A stretch of DNA of 64,000 nt, from assembly GCA_946480695.1 (NCBI GenBank), contig CAMLKG010000009.1, positions 62,001 to 126,000 of the forward strand, written 5' to 3'. The notes beneath the pieces were generated by a model that saw only the letters and a list, made by a program, of their open reading frames with translations, was not told the origin of the DNA and did not search any database. The position numbers and the translations under genes were made by a program. Positions 48,003 through 57,443 of this stretch are shown piece by piece (position 1 is the first letter of the stretch; the number at the start of each line of letters is the position of its first letter). Source of the stretch: an uncultured Cellvibrio sp. GTDB taxonomy: Bacteria; Pseudomonadota; Gammaproteobacteria; Pseudomonadales; Cellvibrionaceae.

Positions 48003-48884
48003 ATGGCTGCATACAACCTCATCGATACTGTGCCCTGCGAAAATTTATTAGGCGAAGGCGTACAGTGGAACCATCAGGACGGTTGTTTCTGGTGGACCGA
48101 TATTCATTCGGCAAAACTCTATCGTTATCATCTGGCGACAAAAAAACTGTCGCACTGGGACTTACCGGAAAAACTTTGCTGTTTTGCATTTGCAAAAAAG
48201 GATGCGCGTTTGTTGGCGGCATTTGCTTCCGGGTTTGCCTGGTTTGAACTGGAGACCGGTGCGCTTGAATGGATTGCAAAACCGGAAGCGCATTTAAACG
48301 GGAATCGCTCCAACGATGGCCGATGTGATCGCCAGGGGCGCTTCTGGATGGGGACAATCCTCGATCAAAAAAATAGCCCTGACCAATACGCATCGCTTTA
48401 TTCCTTGCGGGTCGATGGAAAAATTACCCGGCACCTCACCGGTTTGCATATTTCCAATGCGCTTTGCTGGAGCCCGGATTCGCGCAAGCTTTACCATGCC
48501 GATTCACCTACCCACACGCTCAATGTGTATGATTTTGATGCGGAAGCCGGAACGCTTTCCAACCGCCGGGCCTTTGCCCGGACTGAATCCGGAGTTGAAC
48601 CGGACGGTGCTTGTGTGGATGCGCAAGGTTATGTATGGAATGCGCAATGGGGCGGCAGCAGGGTCGTGCGCTATGCACCGGATGGCACCATAGATTTTGT
48701 GCTGCCGATGCCAGTTACCCAGGCCACATGCGTGGCGTTTGGCGGAGAAACATTAAATATGCTGGCAGTGACCAGTGCGCGTATTGGTTTAAGTGATGAG
48801 GCTTTGCGGCAACAACCACAGGCGGGTAATTTATTTATTTTCCAAACGGATATCCAGGGATTGGAAGAATCCCGTTTTGGTTAA
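48003..48884 (+). CDS. SMP-30/gluconolaconase family sugar lactonase
   Basis: A 293-residue six-bladed propeller of the SMP-30 family, which opens sugar 1,4- or 1,5-lactones using one divalent metal. Metal-site residues are visible in ENLLGEGVQWN (Glu), NDGRCDRQGRFWMGT (Asn), ISNALCWSPD (Asn) and EPDGACVDAQGYVW (Asp). A TTG 13 codons upstream opens the frame, but the ATG at 48003 gives the family start. It would act directly after the sugar dehydrogenase. Its stop codon overlaps that of the convergent AEC transporter gene by four bases (TTAA), leaving no terminator between them. Confidence 0.9.
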   Translation: MAAYNLIDTVPCENLLGEGVQWNHQDGCFWWTDIHSAKLYRYHLATKKLSHWDLPEKLCCFAFAKKDARLLAAFASGFAWFELETGALEWIAKPEAHLNGNRSNDGRCDRQGRFWMGTILDQKNSPDQYASLYSLRVDGKITRHLTGLHISNALCWSPDSRKLYHADSPTHTLNVYDFDAEAGTLSNRRAFARTESGVEPDGACVDAQGYVWNAQWGGSRVVRYAPDGTIDFVLPMPVTQATCVAFGGETLNMLAVTSARIGLSDEALRQQPQAGNLFIFQTDIQGLEESRFG

Positions 48885-49837
48885 ACAAAATTTATAAATT
48901 GAAGCAGCCACAATCCGGTAGTCACGCTGAATAATGACCAGACCGTTGTATGGGCAACAATTCTTGCCGCCAATGGGCCATTCCCATTCATTGCTTGCAC
49001 CATCACAAAGCTGATGGTTGCACTCGGTGATGCGGCCAATAAAAATAAAATTGCCAGGGCATCACCGTCCAATCCCAAGGCGATTCCAATCGCGCAAGCA
49101 ATTAATGGGGAAAGAATCAATTTCCACACGCAGGCGCTCAATGTTGCCGCATCTATTTGGGCAAGTCGTGTTGTTCCCAAGGATCCGCCGATACAAATCA
49201 ATGCCAGCGGCAATACCATTTGACTCAGGTATTTACCGCTATCAAGTAATACACCCGGTAATTTAACGCCGCATGCATTCGTAAGAAAGCCCACTGCGAT
49301 AGCAATAATCAACGGATTTTTGGCAATGCCAATGAGTGTTGGTTTCAATGATGCGCCGCTGTGGTGCAGGCTACGATTCAAAACATACACGGATAACACG
49401 TTGTACATAATTACCGTTATCGCAACGGGTAATGAGGCCAACGCAAGCCCCTTTTCACCATAGGCATTGGCGCAAAATGCCAACCCCAGGATGACCAAAT
49501 TACCGCGAAATGCGCCCTGGATAATGACACCTTCATCGCGTTTATCGCTGCAATGCCAAGGGGCGGTAAGCAGACTACCGACAAAAACCAATGCGGTCAT
49601 CGCCACGAATGCAATTAATAAATTCCAGTCGGTAGCCTGGGACGTATCTGCCGTCGCGCAGGTGATAAATAACATGACCGGCAACCCAAGGTTGTAAACC
49701 AATTGCGAAGCGGTTTTTATAAAATCATTATTAATGCTGTTGCGGCGTTGGAGCCACAGCCCGAGGAACAGCATTACGAAAACAGGTGCGGTAATTTGGA
49801 AAGCGAAAAGGAATGTATGGACGGCATTAGTGAGCAC
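48881..49837 (-). CDS. AEC-family transporter (auxin efflux carrier/MleP-like)
   Basis: A 318-residue inner-membrane protein with about ten hydrophobic segments arranged as two repeats, typical of the AEC/MleP family (GAFRGNLVILGLAFC; LLAASPSATISFVMVQAM). Bacterial members export or exchange organic acids such as malate and malonate; the substrate here is unknown. It lies downstream of uxaC on the same strand but beyond the uxaC terminator, so it is probably transcribed separately. Confidence 0.88.
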   Translation of the reverse strand: MLTNAVHTFLFAFQITAPVFVMLFLGLWLQRRNSINNDFIKTASQLVYNLGLPVMLFITCATADTSQATDWNLLIAFVAMTALVFVGSLLTAPWHCSDKRDEGVIIQGAFRGNLVILGLAFCANAYGEKGLALASLPVAITVIMYNVLSVYVLNRSLHHSGASLKPTLIGIAKNPLIIAIAVGFLTNACGVKLPGVLLDSGKYLSQMVLPLALICIGGSLGTTRLAQIDAATLSACVWKLILSPLIACAIGIALGLDGDALAILFLLAASPSATISFVMVQAMNGNGPLAARIVAHTTVWSLFSVTTGLWLLQFINFV

Positions 49838-49881
49838 ATCTGACCCCGATGGAAAACTCGCGAAAAAAACTTAGTGCCGAA

Positions 49882-49909
49882 AATAATAAAGCCCGGCAAA
49901 CCGGGCTTT
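49882..49909 (-). terminator. Terminator after uxaC
   Basis: On the minus strand AAAGCCCGG, loop TTTG, CCGGGCTTT (49909 down to 49888), then TATTATTTT. It lies 28 bases past the uxaC stop codon. Confidence 0.88.
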
Positions 49910-49937
49910 ATTGTACTGCGAAATGCAACGGCAAATT

Positions 49938-51353
49938 TTATTCAGGAACCACAAACGGAAAATAATTTTTCGCATTGTTGTAGCTGATGTCCTGGATCAT
50001 CTTGCCTACCATTTTGGTGTCGTTCGGCACTAAACCTTTGGCCATATCGCGCCCCAGGATTCCGCACAGGATGCGGCGGAAATATTCGTGGCGGGAATAA
50101 CTCAGGAAGCTGCGGCTATCGGTTAGCATTCCCACAAAACGGCTCAGCAAACCTAACTGGCTCAAGGCTTCAATCTGGCGCGTCATCCCGTCCATCTGGT
50201 CAAGGAACCACCAGCCGCTACCGAACTGGATTTTGCCTGCCACTGAACCGTCCTGGAAGTTACCTATCATGGTGCCGATGACTTCGTTGTCGCGCGGGTT
50301 CAGGTTGTAAATGATCGTTTTGGCCAGTTTGTTTTGATCATCCAGGCGACCCAAAAACCTGGCAAGGGGTTTTGCATAGTTGTGGTCGCCAATGGAATCA
50401 AAACCGGTGTCCGGGCCCAGTGTGCGATACAAGCGGGGATTATTATTGCGGATCGCACCTATATGGAATTGCTGTACCCAACCTTTGGCGTGGTCTTGCA
50501 AAGCAAATTGAACCATCATGGCAGATTGGAATTTTTCAATTTCAATGGCATCCAGCTCTTTGTGGCTGCGGATTTTCAGGAAAATTGTGCGGATTTCTTC
50601 CTCGGTGTAGTCCGCCGCATACACAGTTTCCAGGCCGTGGTCGGACAAGCGACAACCATTTGCGTGGAAATAATCGTGGCGAATATCCAGGGCGCGAAGC
50701 AAATCTTCAAAGGTATTGATGTTTACATCGGCGGCAATTGCCAAACGATCCAGGTATTTGTTGTAAGCTTCCGCGCTTTCTACCGCCATCGCGCGGTCCG
50801 GGCGCCAGGTGGGCAGCATTGCTGACGTAAAAGATTTATCCGCGGCGGCAGTTTTGTGGTGTTCCAAATCGTGGATGGGATCATCGGTGGTGCACACCAT
50901 CTTCACATTCGCCTGTTGCATTAAACCGCGTGCGCTGAATTCCGGCGTAGCCAGCAATTCGTTACATTGGTCCCAGGTGCGTTTGGCATTGCTGCCATCG
51001 AGCAGGCGATCAGTAATCCCGAATGGTTTACGCAGTTCGAGGTGAGTCCAATGGTAAAGCGGGTTGCGCAGGGTGTAAGGGACTGTCTCACACCATTTTT
51101 CAAATTTTTCCCAGTCGCTTGCATTGCCGGTGCAATAACGTTCGTCAACACCGTTGGAGCGCATCGCGCGCCATTTGTAATGATCGCCAGCTAGCCAGAC
51201 TTCGTAGAGATTGCGGAATTGTTTATTCTGGCCTACTTGTTCGGGGGGCAGGTGGCAGTGGTAATCAATGATCGGCATGTTCCTGGCGTAGTCATGAAAC
51301 AGCACTTTCGCCTGTTCGGTATCGAGCAAAAAGTCGTCGTGGATAAAGCTCAT
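49938..51353 (-). CDS. uxaC: Uronate isomerase (glucuronate/galacturonate isomerase)
   Basis: A 471-residue UxaC (470 in E. coli). It turns D-glucuronate into D-fructuronate and D-galacturonate into D-tagaturonate. The amidohydrolase-type metal motif His-x-His is in MPIIDYHCHLPPEQ (about residues 28-41); the start MSFIHDDFLLDTEQAKVLFHDYA is typical. A GTG two codons upstream is an alternative start; GAGG lies before both. The enzyme feeds uronic acids from glucuronoxylan or pectin into the hexuronate pathway; the partner genes uxaB, uxuA or uxuB are not in this window. Confidence 0.96.
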   Translation of the reverse strand: MSFIHDDFLLDTEQAKVLFHDYARNMPIIDYHCHLPPEQVGQNKQFRNLYEVWLAGDHYKWRAMRSNGVDERYCTGNASDWEKFEKWCETVPYTLRNPLYHWTHLELRKPFGITDRLLDGSNAKRTWDQCNELLATPEFSARGLMQQANVKMVCTTDDPIHDLEHHKTAAADKSFTSAMLPTWRPDRAMAVESAEAYNKYLDRLAIAADVNINTFEDLLRALDIRHDYFHANGCRLSDHGLETVYAADYTEEEIRTIFLKIRSHKELDAIEIEKFQSAMMVQFALQDHAKGWVQQFHIGAIRNNNPRLYRTLGPDTGFDSIGDHNYAKPLARFLGRLDDQNKLAKTIIYNLNPRDNEVIGTMIGNFQDGSVAGKIQFGSGWWFLDQMDGMTRQIEALSQLGLLSRFVGMLTDSRSFLSYSRHEYFRRILCGILGRDMAKGLVPNDTKMVGKMIQDISYNNAKNYFPFVVPE

Positions 51354-51855
51354 TCTCACAATTCCTCAAGATATGCCGAGGCAACAGCGTTTCCCGTTGA
51401 GGCTGTGCGATGGCAAGTAAAGTATTACGCTCAACGCAGCTCCGTCTTTCCCCAAAACCATACGTAAAGCCTAGCCTGAAAATAAGCCTGTGACCTTTGG
51501 AAAGGGAGACTGGTTGAATGTTGTTATTCCACCGGGTGCTAGCCGACCGCTATTACACGATGAAGATAAGTTTGACCGAGGATTGCCTGCCCAAAAGGCT
51601 CATTGATGACCACACGAAAACCATAACTATCGGGCTTGCTGCTATTTTGCAGCTTGGTCGCCAGTGTAACCGCTGGCAGGCAAAATACCAACAGTGTAAT
51701 CCTGGCATTTAACGGGCTATTACACTTCTTAAACCCGGATGTAATCGTTTACAATATAATCCCGTCCGCCACTAAACCGGTTAAGCAAAAGTAGATTCAT
51801 CAGCTATAGTCAAAAACAGGTTTGTATTGATTATTGCAGCGAAATGGAGTCCGTT
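51354..51855. other. 502-bp intergenic region between uxaC and the pentapeptide gene
   Basis: Divergent promoters must lie here. The only clear element is the LacI-type palindrome at 51740-51753, with TATAAT just after it. Open frames in this stretch (such as 51518-51712) lack a ribosome-binding site and any recognisable protein pattern. I see no RNA gene or terminator. Confidence 0.5.
51740..51760 (+). promoter_or_regulatory. LacI-family operator overlapping a -10 element
   Basis: TGTAATCGTTTACA (51740-51753) fits the palindromic consensus TGNAANCGNTTNCA of LacI/GalR regulators. TATAAT (51755-51760) follows at once, so a bound repressor would cover the promoter that reads toward the pentapeptide gene. 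No clear -35 box was found. The regulator gene is not in this window. Confidence 0.6.
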
Positions 51856-52206
51856 ATGACCAAGCCAATTGTCCACAATAACCCCTTGTACGATTTGTTG
51901 CGTTCCGAGCGTGTGGCTGAGTTTAACCAACGTAAGGCGCGCGGCGAGGTGAAAGAAGGAATGTTGCGTGGTGGGGATTTTCGCGGGCTGGATTTACGCG
52001 AACTGGATGCCAGTGGCCTGGATTTACGCGATGCTTATTTCCGTAGCGCGGATTTACGCGGAATTGATTTTCGCACTACCCAATTGGAAGGTGCGAGTTT
52101 TTGCCAGGCGCATATCTCCGGTTGTTATTTCCCCGCGGAATTACCCGCAACGGAATTGCGCTTATCATTTGATTTGGGAACCCGTGTACGTTATTACAAT
52201 AAATAG
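51856..52206 (+). CDS. Pentapeptide-repeat protein, unknown role
   Basis: A 116-residue protein with a short run of A(D/N)LXX-type repeats at about residues 35-95 (GGDFRGLDLRELDASGLDLR, then AYFRSADLRGIDF, TQLEGASF, AHISGCYF), enough for about two turns of a right-handed quadrilateral helix. The ATG at 51856 was chosen over the one four codons upstream because GGAG sits six bases before it. No signal peptide. Function is unknown; some pentapeptide proteins bind DNA gyrase, most have no known role. It has a LacI-type operator in its promoter region and precedes the mannanase gene by 127 bp. Confidence 0.8.
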   Translation: MTKPIVHNNPLYDLLRSERVAEFNQRKARGEVKEGMLRGGDFRGLDLRELDASGLDLRDAYFRSADLRGIDFRTTQLEGASFCQAHISGCYFPAELPATELRLSFDLGTRVRYYNK

Positions 52207-52333
52207 TGATTCATTTTTGAAATCCTATCACCCCGCGCGGATATATTTCTGCGCCTGAAAACAACAACAGCGGTCGTATACTTATAAAAGAGACTGGACT
52301 CCAGCTCGACATTAAAAAATCTGTGAGGATTAA

Positions 52334-53593
<1,260 letters not shown>

Positions 53594-53607
53594 TATTCCG
53601 TATAAAC

Positions 53608-53636
53608 CGGCTCTTGCAAAAGGGCCGTTTTTATAT
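53608..53636 (+). terminator. Weak terminator after the GH26 gene
   Basis: An imperfect stem, CCGGCTCTT against AAAGGGCCG, followed by TTTTTAT. One internal mismatch weakens it. Confidence 0.5.
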
Positions 53637-53763
53637 GGTGCAACGTAAAAATGCGTTAAACCACTGCCTGTGCCGGTTTTTAAATCGCTAGTATCGCGCG
53701 CTGTCCGCAATATTCATTAATAATTAAAACAACTCTCCAATACACAACGAAAGAGGCTCCATC

Positions 53764-56019
53764 ATGACCTTTCCTAAAAAACTCAGCGTTATTGCCCTGG
53801 GGTGTGCCCTGGCTGGTGTGGTGCATCCCACTGCCGCACAAACCCAGCAACAAGCGGTGCCCGGCAAACAGGAGTTGGCAAGCAAACCCTGGATGAATAC
53901 CAAACTCAGTGCGGAAGAACGCACGCAATTGGTATTAAAAGAAATGACGGTGGACGAAAAGCTGAGTTTATTGATGGGGTATTTCGGCACTGACGCTCCC
54001 TGGAAAAATTTTACGCGCCCGGTTGAATCCTACCCGCAATCAGCCGGTTTTGTGTATGGCGTTCCGCGTTTGGGTATCCCGCATATTTGGCAAGCGGATG
54101 CGGGCATAGGCGTAGCCTCCCAATCCGGCCCTAACGTGCGCGAGCGCACCGCGCTGCCATCGGGCATGGCAACCGCAGCGACCTGGAATCCGCAGGTGGG
54201 ATTTGAGGGCGGCGCTATGATTGGTGCGGAAGCGCGTATTTCCGGTTTCAATGTGTTGCTTGCCGGAGGAGTAAACCTGGTGCGCGAGCCGCGCAACGGC
54301 CGTAATTTTGAATATGGTGGTGAAGACCCATACCTTGCCGGGGTAATGGTGGGCCAGCAGATAAAAGGTATCCAATCCAATAATATTGTTTCCACGCTGA
54401 AACATTTTGCCTACAACGACCAGGAAACCGGCCGCTTCAATTTGAATGTCAATATTGATGAAACGGCGGGGCGGATGTCGGATTTGCTTGCGTTGCAAAT
54501 TGCCTATGAAATCGGTGATCCGGGTTCGGTTATGTGCTCTTACAATCGTGTTTACGGTGTGTATGGTTGCGAGAGCGAATATTTATTGAATGAAGTATTA
54601 AAGAAAGATTGGGGCTTTAAAGGGTGGGTAATGTCCGATTGGGGGGCGACTCATTCAACAATTCCTGCCGCCAATAATGGCCTGGATCAACAATCCGGTT
54701 TTCCATTTGATGTCTCCGCTTATTTTAAGGAACCCTTGAAAGAAGCTGTTATGAATGGCTGGGTATCGCAAGAGCGTTTTGACGATATGGCAGGGCGTGT
54801 GTTGTTTGCGTTATTCGACAAAGGTGTTATCGATAACCCTGTGCCGCAAGGGAGCAACAATATCGATTTTAAAAAGCACGCACTGGTTACGCGCACAGAT
54901 GCGGAAGAAGCAATGGTGCTATTAAAAAATAACGCGCTCCTACCGCTTTCCAAAGATTTGGAAAAAATTGCGATCATCGGTTCACACGCAAATGTCGGTG
55001 TGCTTTCCGGTGGCGGTTCGTCGCAGGTTTATCCGGTTGGTGGCATGGCCGTTTCGGGACTCGGGCCAAAGGTGTTTCCCGGTCCTATGGTCTATTACCC
55101 ATCATCGCCAATGAAAGCGCTGGAAGCGCGTTTGCCAAATTCCCGCATCAGTTTTGATGAAGGAACCAATATTGAAACAGCGGCAAAGCTGGCGGCGGAA
55201 AGTGATCTGGTTTTGGTATTCGCCAATCAATGGACTGCTGAGTCCGTAGATGCTGCAAGCCTTTCTTTGCCCGAGAACCAGGACGCGTTAATTACCGCTG
55301 TCGCCAGGGCGAATGGAAAAACAGTGGTAGTCCTGCAAACCGGTGGCGCAGTTTTAATGCCGTGGCTTAATGATGTTGGCGCCGTGGTGGAGGCCTGGTA
55401 TCCAGGCACCAGTGGCGGTGAAGCTATTGCGCGGGTATTAACCGGGGAAGTAAACCCGTCCGGTCATTTGCCTATTACGTTCCCTGCATCTGAAGCACAA
55501 TTACCGCGCCCCAAACTGGATGGTTACCCCGAAGTGAAGGACCAGCGTTTTGATGTGAATTACACCGAAGGCGCCGCCGTAGGCTACAAATGGTTTGATG
55601 CAAAAAAACTTACACCATTATTTCCATTTGGGCACGGATTGTCTTACACCGATTTTGAAATGGATGATTTAACCGCGACACTTAAAAACAACCAATTGAA
55701 TGTCAGTTTCAGTGTTAAAAATACCGGTGCCCTGGCTGGCAAAGAGGTTGCGCAAATTTATATCGCGCCGCTAAATGCCCGGTGGGAAGCGCCAAAACGT
55801 TTGGGAGCGTTTCAGAAAGTGGAGTTAAAACCGGGGGAATCCAGCAAGGTAAATCTGAGTGTAGATCCACGTTTGCTGGCCAGCTATCAAAGCAAGACCA
55901 AAACCTGGAAAATTGCACCGGGTCAATATGAAGTGATCCTCGCCAAATCCGCAACTGAACCGCAGAGCCGTGTAAAACTAAAAATTCCGGCGCGTACGCT
56001 GGATGTGAACGGAAAATAA
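53764..56019 (+). CDS. GH3 family beta-glycosidase
   Basis: A 751-residue family-3 glycoside hydrolase, secreted to the periplasm or beyond: signal peptide MTFPKKLSVIALGCALAGVV, cleavage near PTAAQ. The (beta/alpha)8 domain carries the nucleophile Asp292 in GWVMSDWGATHST and the substrate-binding KHFAYNDQE at about 213-221. The second alpha/beta domain has VLSGGGSSQVYP, and a C-terminal fibronectin-III-like domain starts near residue 645. Beta-glucosidase is the commonest activity of this architecture, but beta-xylosidase or mannan-related action cannot be excluded. It is 170 bp after the mannanase; the first 30 residues of the mature protein are Gln-rich. Confidence 0.93.
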   Translation: MTFPKKLSVIALGCALAGVVHPTAAQTQQQAVPGKQELASKPWMNTKLSAEERTQLVLKEMTVDEKLSLLMGYFGTDAPWKNFTRPVESYPQSAGFVYGVPRLGIPHIWQADAGIGVASQSGPNVRERTALPSGMATAATWNPQVGFEGGAMIGAEARISGFNVLLAGGVNLVREPRNGRNFEYGGEDPYLAGVMVGQQIKGIQSNNIVSTLKHFAYNDQETGRFNLNVNIDETAGRMSDLLALQIAYEIGDPGSVMCSYNRVYGVYGCESEYLLNEVLKKDWGFKGWVMSDWGATHSTIPAANNGLDQQSGFPFDVSAYFKEPLKEAVMNGWVSQERFDDMAGRVLFALFDKGVIDNPVPQGSNNIDFKKHALVTRTDAEEAMVLLKNNALLPLSKDLEKIAIIGSHANVGVLSGGGSSQVYPVGGMAVSGLGPKVFPGPMVYYPSSPMKALEARLPNSRISFDEGTNIETAAKLAAESDLVLVFANQWTAESVDAASLSLPENQDALITAVARANGKTVVVLQTGGAVLMPWLNDVGAVVEAWYPGTSGGEAIARVLTGEVNPSGHLPITFPASEAQLPRPKLDGYPEVKDQRFDVNYTEGAAVGYKWFDAKKLTPLFPFGHGLSYTDFEMDDLTATLKNNQLNVSFSVKNTGALAGKEVAQIYIAPLNARWEAPKRLGAFQKVELKPGESSKVNLSVDPRLLASYQSKTKTWKIAPGQYEVILAKSATEPQSRVKLKIPARTLDVNGK

Positions 56020-56042
56020 TTTTTTAGGCGCAAGTTGATAAC

Positions 56043-56069
56043 AGGCGGCTTTGGCCGCCTTGTTTTTTT
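56043..56069 (+). terminator. Terminator after the GH3 gene
   Basis: AGGCGGC (56043-56049), loop TTTG, GCCGCCT (56054-56060), then TGTTTTTTT. Confidence 0.92.
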
Positions 56070-56249
56070 GTAACTTTTACATGGGTTCATTAATTTTTTT
56101 GGCAATTAAATTTAATCCAATGGATCTAATTAATGATTAGATATTGAATTACTGGAGTTTTTTATTTTTGGCACACAATGCGCATTGGACTGCCTGGACA
56201 CTGGTTAAGAGCGGTTATTTTTCAAGTAACAAATTATAAGGAGTCGATT

Positions 56250-56456
56250 ATGGCTATTCTCAAAAATGCTCTGCTTGTTTTGCTGTTGGCGTTCCCTTTG
56301 GTTGCTTGTGATTCAAACGATGGAAAAGCAGAACAAATGGGTGAAAATATTGATAAATCTGCCAATGAAGCCCGCGATAAATTGGATGAAGCCGCAGACG
56401 AGGCTAAAGATAAAATCGAGGACACCTGTGAAGAAGCAACCGACGAGGACTGCTAA
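56250..56456 (+). CDS. Small helical lipoprotein, unknown role
   Basis: A 68-residue lipoprotein. The signal peptide MAILKNALLVLLLAFPLVAC ends in the lipobox LVAC (Cys20), giving a 49-residue mature protein. The mature part is strongly acidic and heptad-like (ANEARDKLDEAADEAKDKIED) and contains two C-terminal cysteines (DTCEEATDEDC). The start was placed at 56250, where AAGGAG stands at ideal distance; the longer frame adds 24 unlikely residues. It looks like small outer-membrane or envelope-stress lipoproteins but matches no named family that I recognise. A terminator follows. Confidence 0.75.
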   Translation: MAILKNALLVLLLAFPLVACDSNDGKAEQMGENIDKSANEARDKLDEAADEAKDKIEDTCEEATDEDC

Positions 56457-56501
56457 GCCCTGATACAGCCGCTCGATAATAAATTTGGTTTATTACGCAG
56501 C

Positions 56502-56535
56502 AAGCCGGTAGTGATCAATTCACTACCGGCTTTAT
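56502..56535. terminator. Terminator after the small lipoprotein gene
   Basis: AAGCCGGTAGTGA (56502-56514), loop TCAAT, TCACTACCGGCTT (56520-56532), then TATT. A 13-bp perfect stem. Confidence 0.85.
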
Positions 56536-56621
56536 TGTTGGAACTTCATTTATTATTGTGGCTCAACACTAGCAGTGGGCCTGGATAAATTCGAGGCGAA
56601 ACCAGCATTTAAGGCAGGCAT

Positions 56622-57419
56622 ATGGCAACGCATATTTCAGAGCAGGATATAAAGGAACTCCAGGTCGCTAAACATTTATTGGAGAATCCCGGGGTTGCTG
56701 CCAAGATTACCAGCGTGATAGGCACACCTATCGAAAAAGCAATTCGTTTATTGCCAGATAATTGGAACAAGAACATTGGCGAAGTGACTAAAACCGCGCT
56801 CTTTAAAGCCTCCAATGCTGTTGTCTTTACGATGAAAGATGTACCGGGTGAAAGCGCTTCCAATAGATGGCACAAACTTGGTGTGGCGGTCAGCGGCGGA
56901 GTCGGTGGCTTTTTTGGATTGGCGGCGCTGGCGGTGGAACTGCCGATTTCCACATCAATTATGTTGCGGTCTATCGCTGATATCGCGCGTAGCGAAGGCG
57001 AATCTATTTCGTCAATGGACACCAAACTGGCATGTATGGAGGTGTTTGCCCTGGGTGGGACAACCAGGGCTGATGATGCGAGCGAAGGGGGTTATTACGC
57101 GGTTCGTGCCGCGCTTGCAAAATCTATTGCGGACGCGTCGGAATTCCTGGTCACCAAGACATTAACGGAGGAAGGTGCCCCGGTGTTAATAAAGTTTATT
57201 ACGGTGATCGCAGAACGTTTTGGCATTCAGGTAACTGAAAAAGCCGCTGCCCAGGCAATTCCCGCAATAGGCGCAGCGGGCGGCGCAATTATCAATACCC
57301 TGTTTATGGATCATTATCAGGATATGGCAAAAGGGCATTTCATTATTCGTCGTTTGGAACGGAAATATGGTAAGGCTCTTATTGAAGAGACTTATGCCGC
57401 GTTGCCGAAATGGGCATAA
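56622..57419 (+). CDS. EcsC-family protein
   Basis: A 265-residue protein of the EcsC family (named after the third gene of the Bacillus ecs operon), whose biochemical role is unknown. Seen: a glycine-rich hydrophobic region at about 88-115 (AVSGGVGGFFGLAALAVELPISTSIMLRSIADIA), the EVFALGG motif near 143-149, and a second Ala/Gly-rich hydrophobic stretch at about 213-230 (AIPAIGAAGGAIINTLFMDHYQDMAKGHF), both typical of EcsC. No signal peptide. GGCAGGC lies before the ATG. It stands alone, convergent with dinB across 24 bp. Confidence 0.85.
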   Translation: MATHISEQDIKELQVAKHLLENPGVAAKITSVIGTPIEKAIRLLPDNWNKNIGEVTKTALFKASNAVVFTMKDVPGESASNRWHKLGVAVSGGVGGFFGLAALAVELPISTSIMLRSIADIARSEGESISSMDTKLACMEVFALGGTTRADDASEGGYYAVRAALAKSIADASEFLVTKTLTEEGAPVLIKFITVIAERFGIQVTEKAAAQAIPAIGAAGGAIINTLFMDHYQDMAKGHFIIRRLERKYGKALIEETYAALPKWA

Positions 57420-57443
57420 AAGTGAAAGCCGGCTGGATTAGGG

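Noticed and set aside
51518..51712. 65-codon open frame in the uxaC/pentapeptide gap
   Set aside because: No convincing ribosome-binding site for its start, unusual composition and no recognisable protein pattern; it also ends before the operator and promoter region.
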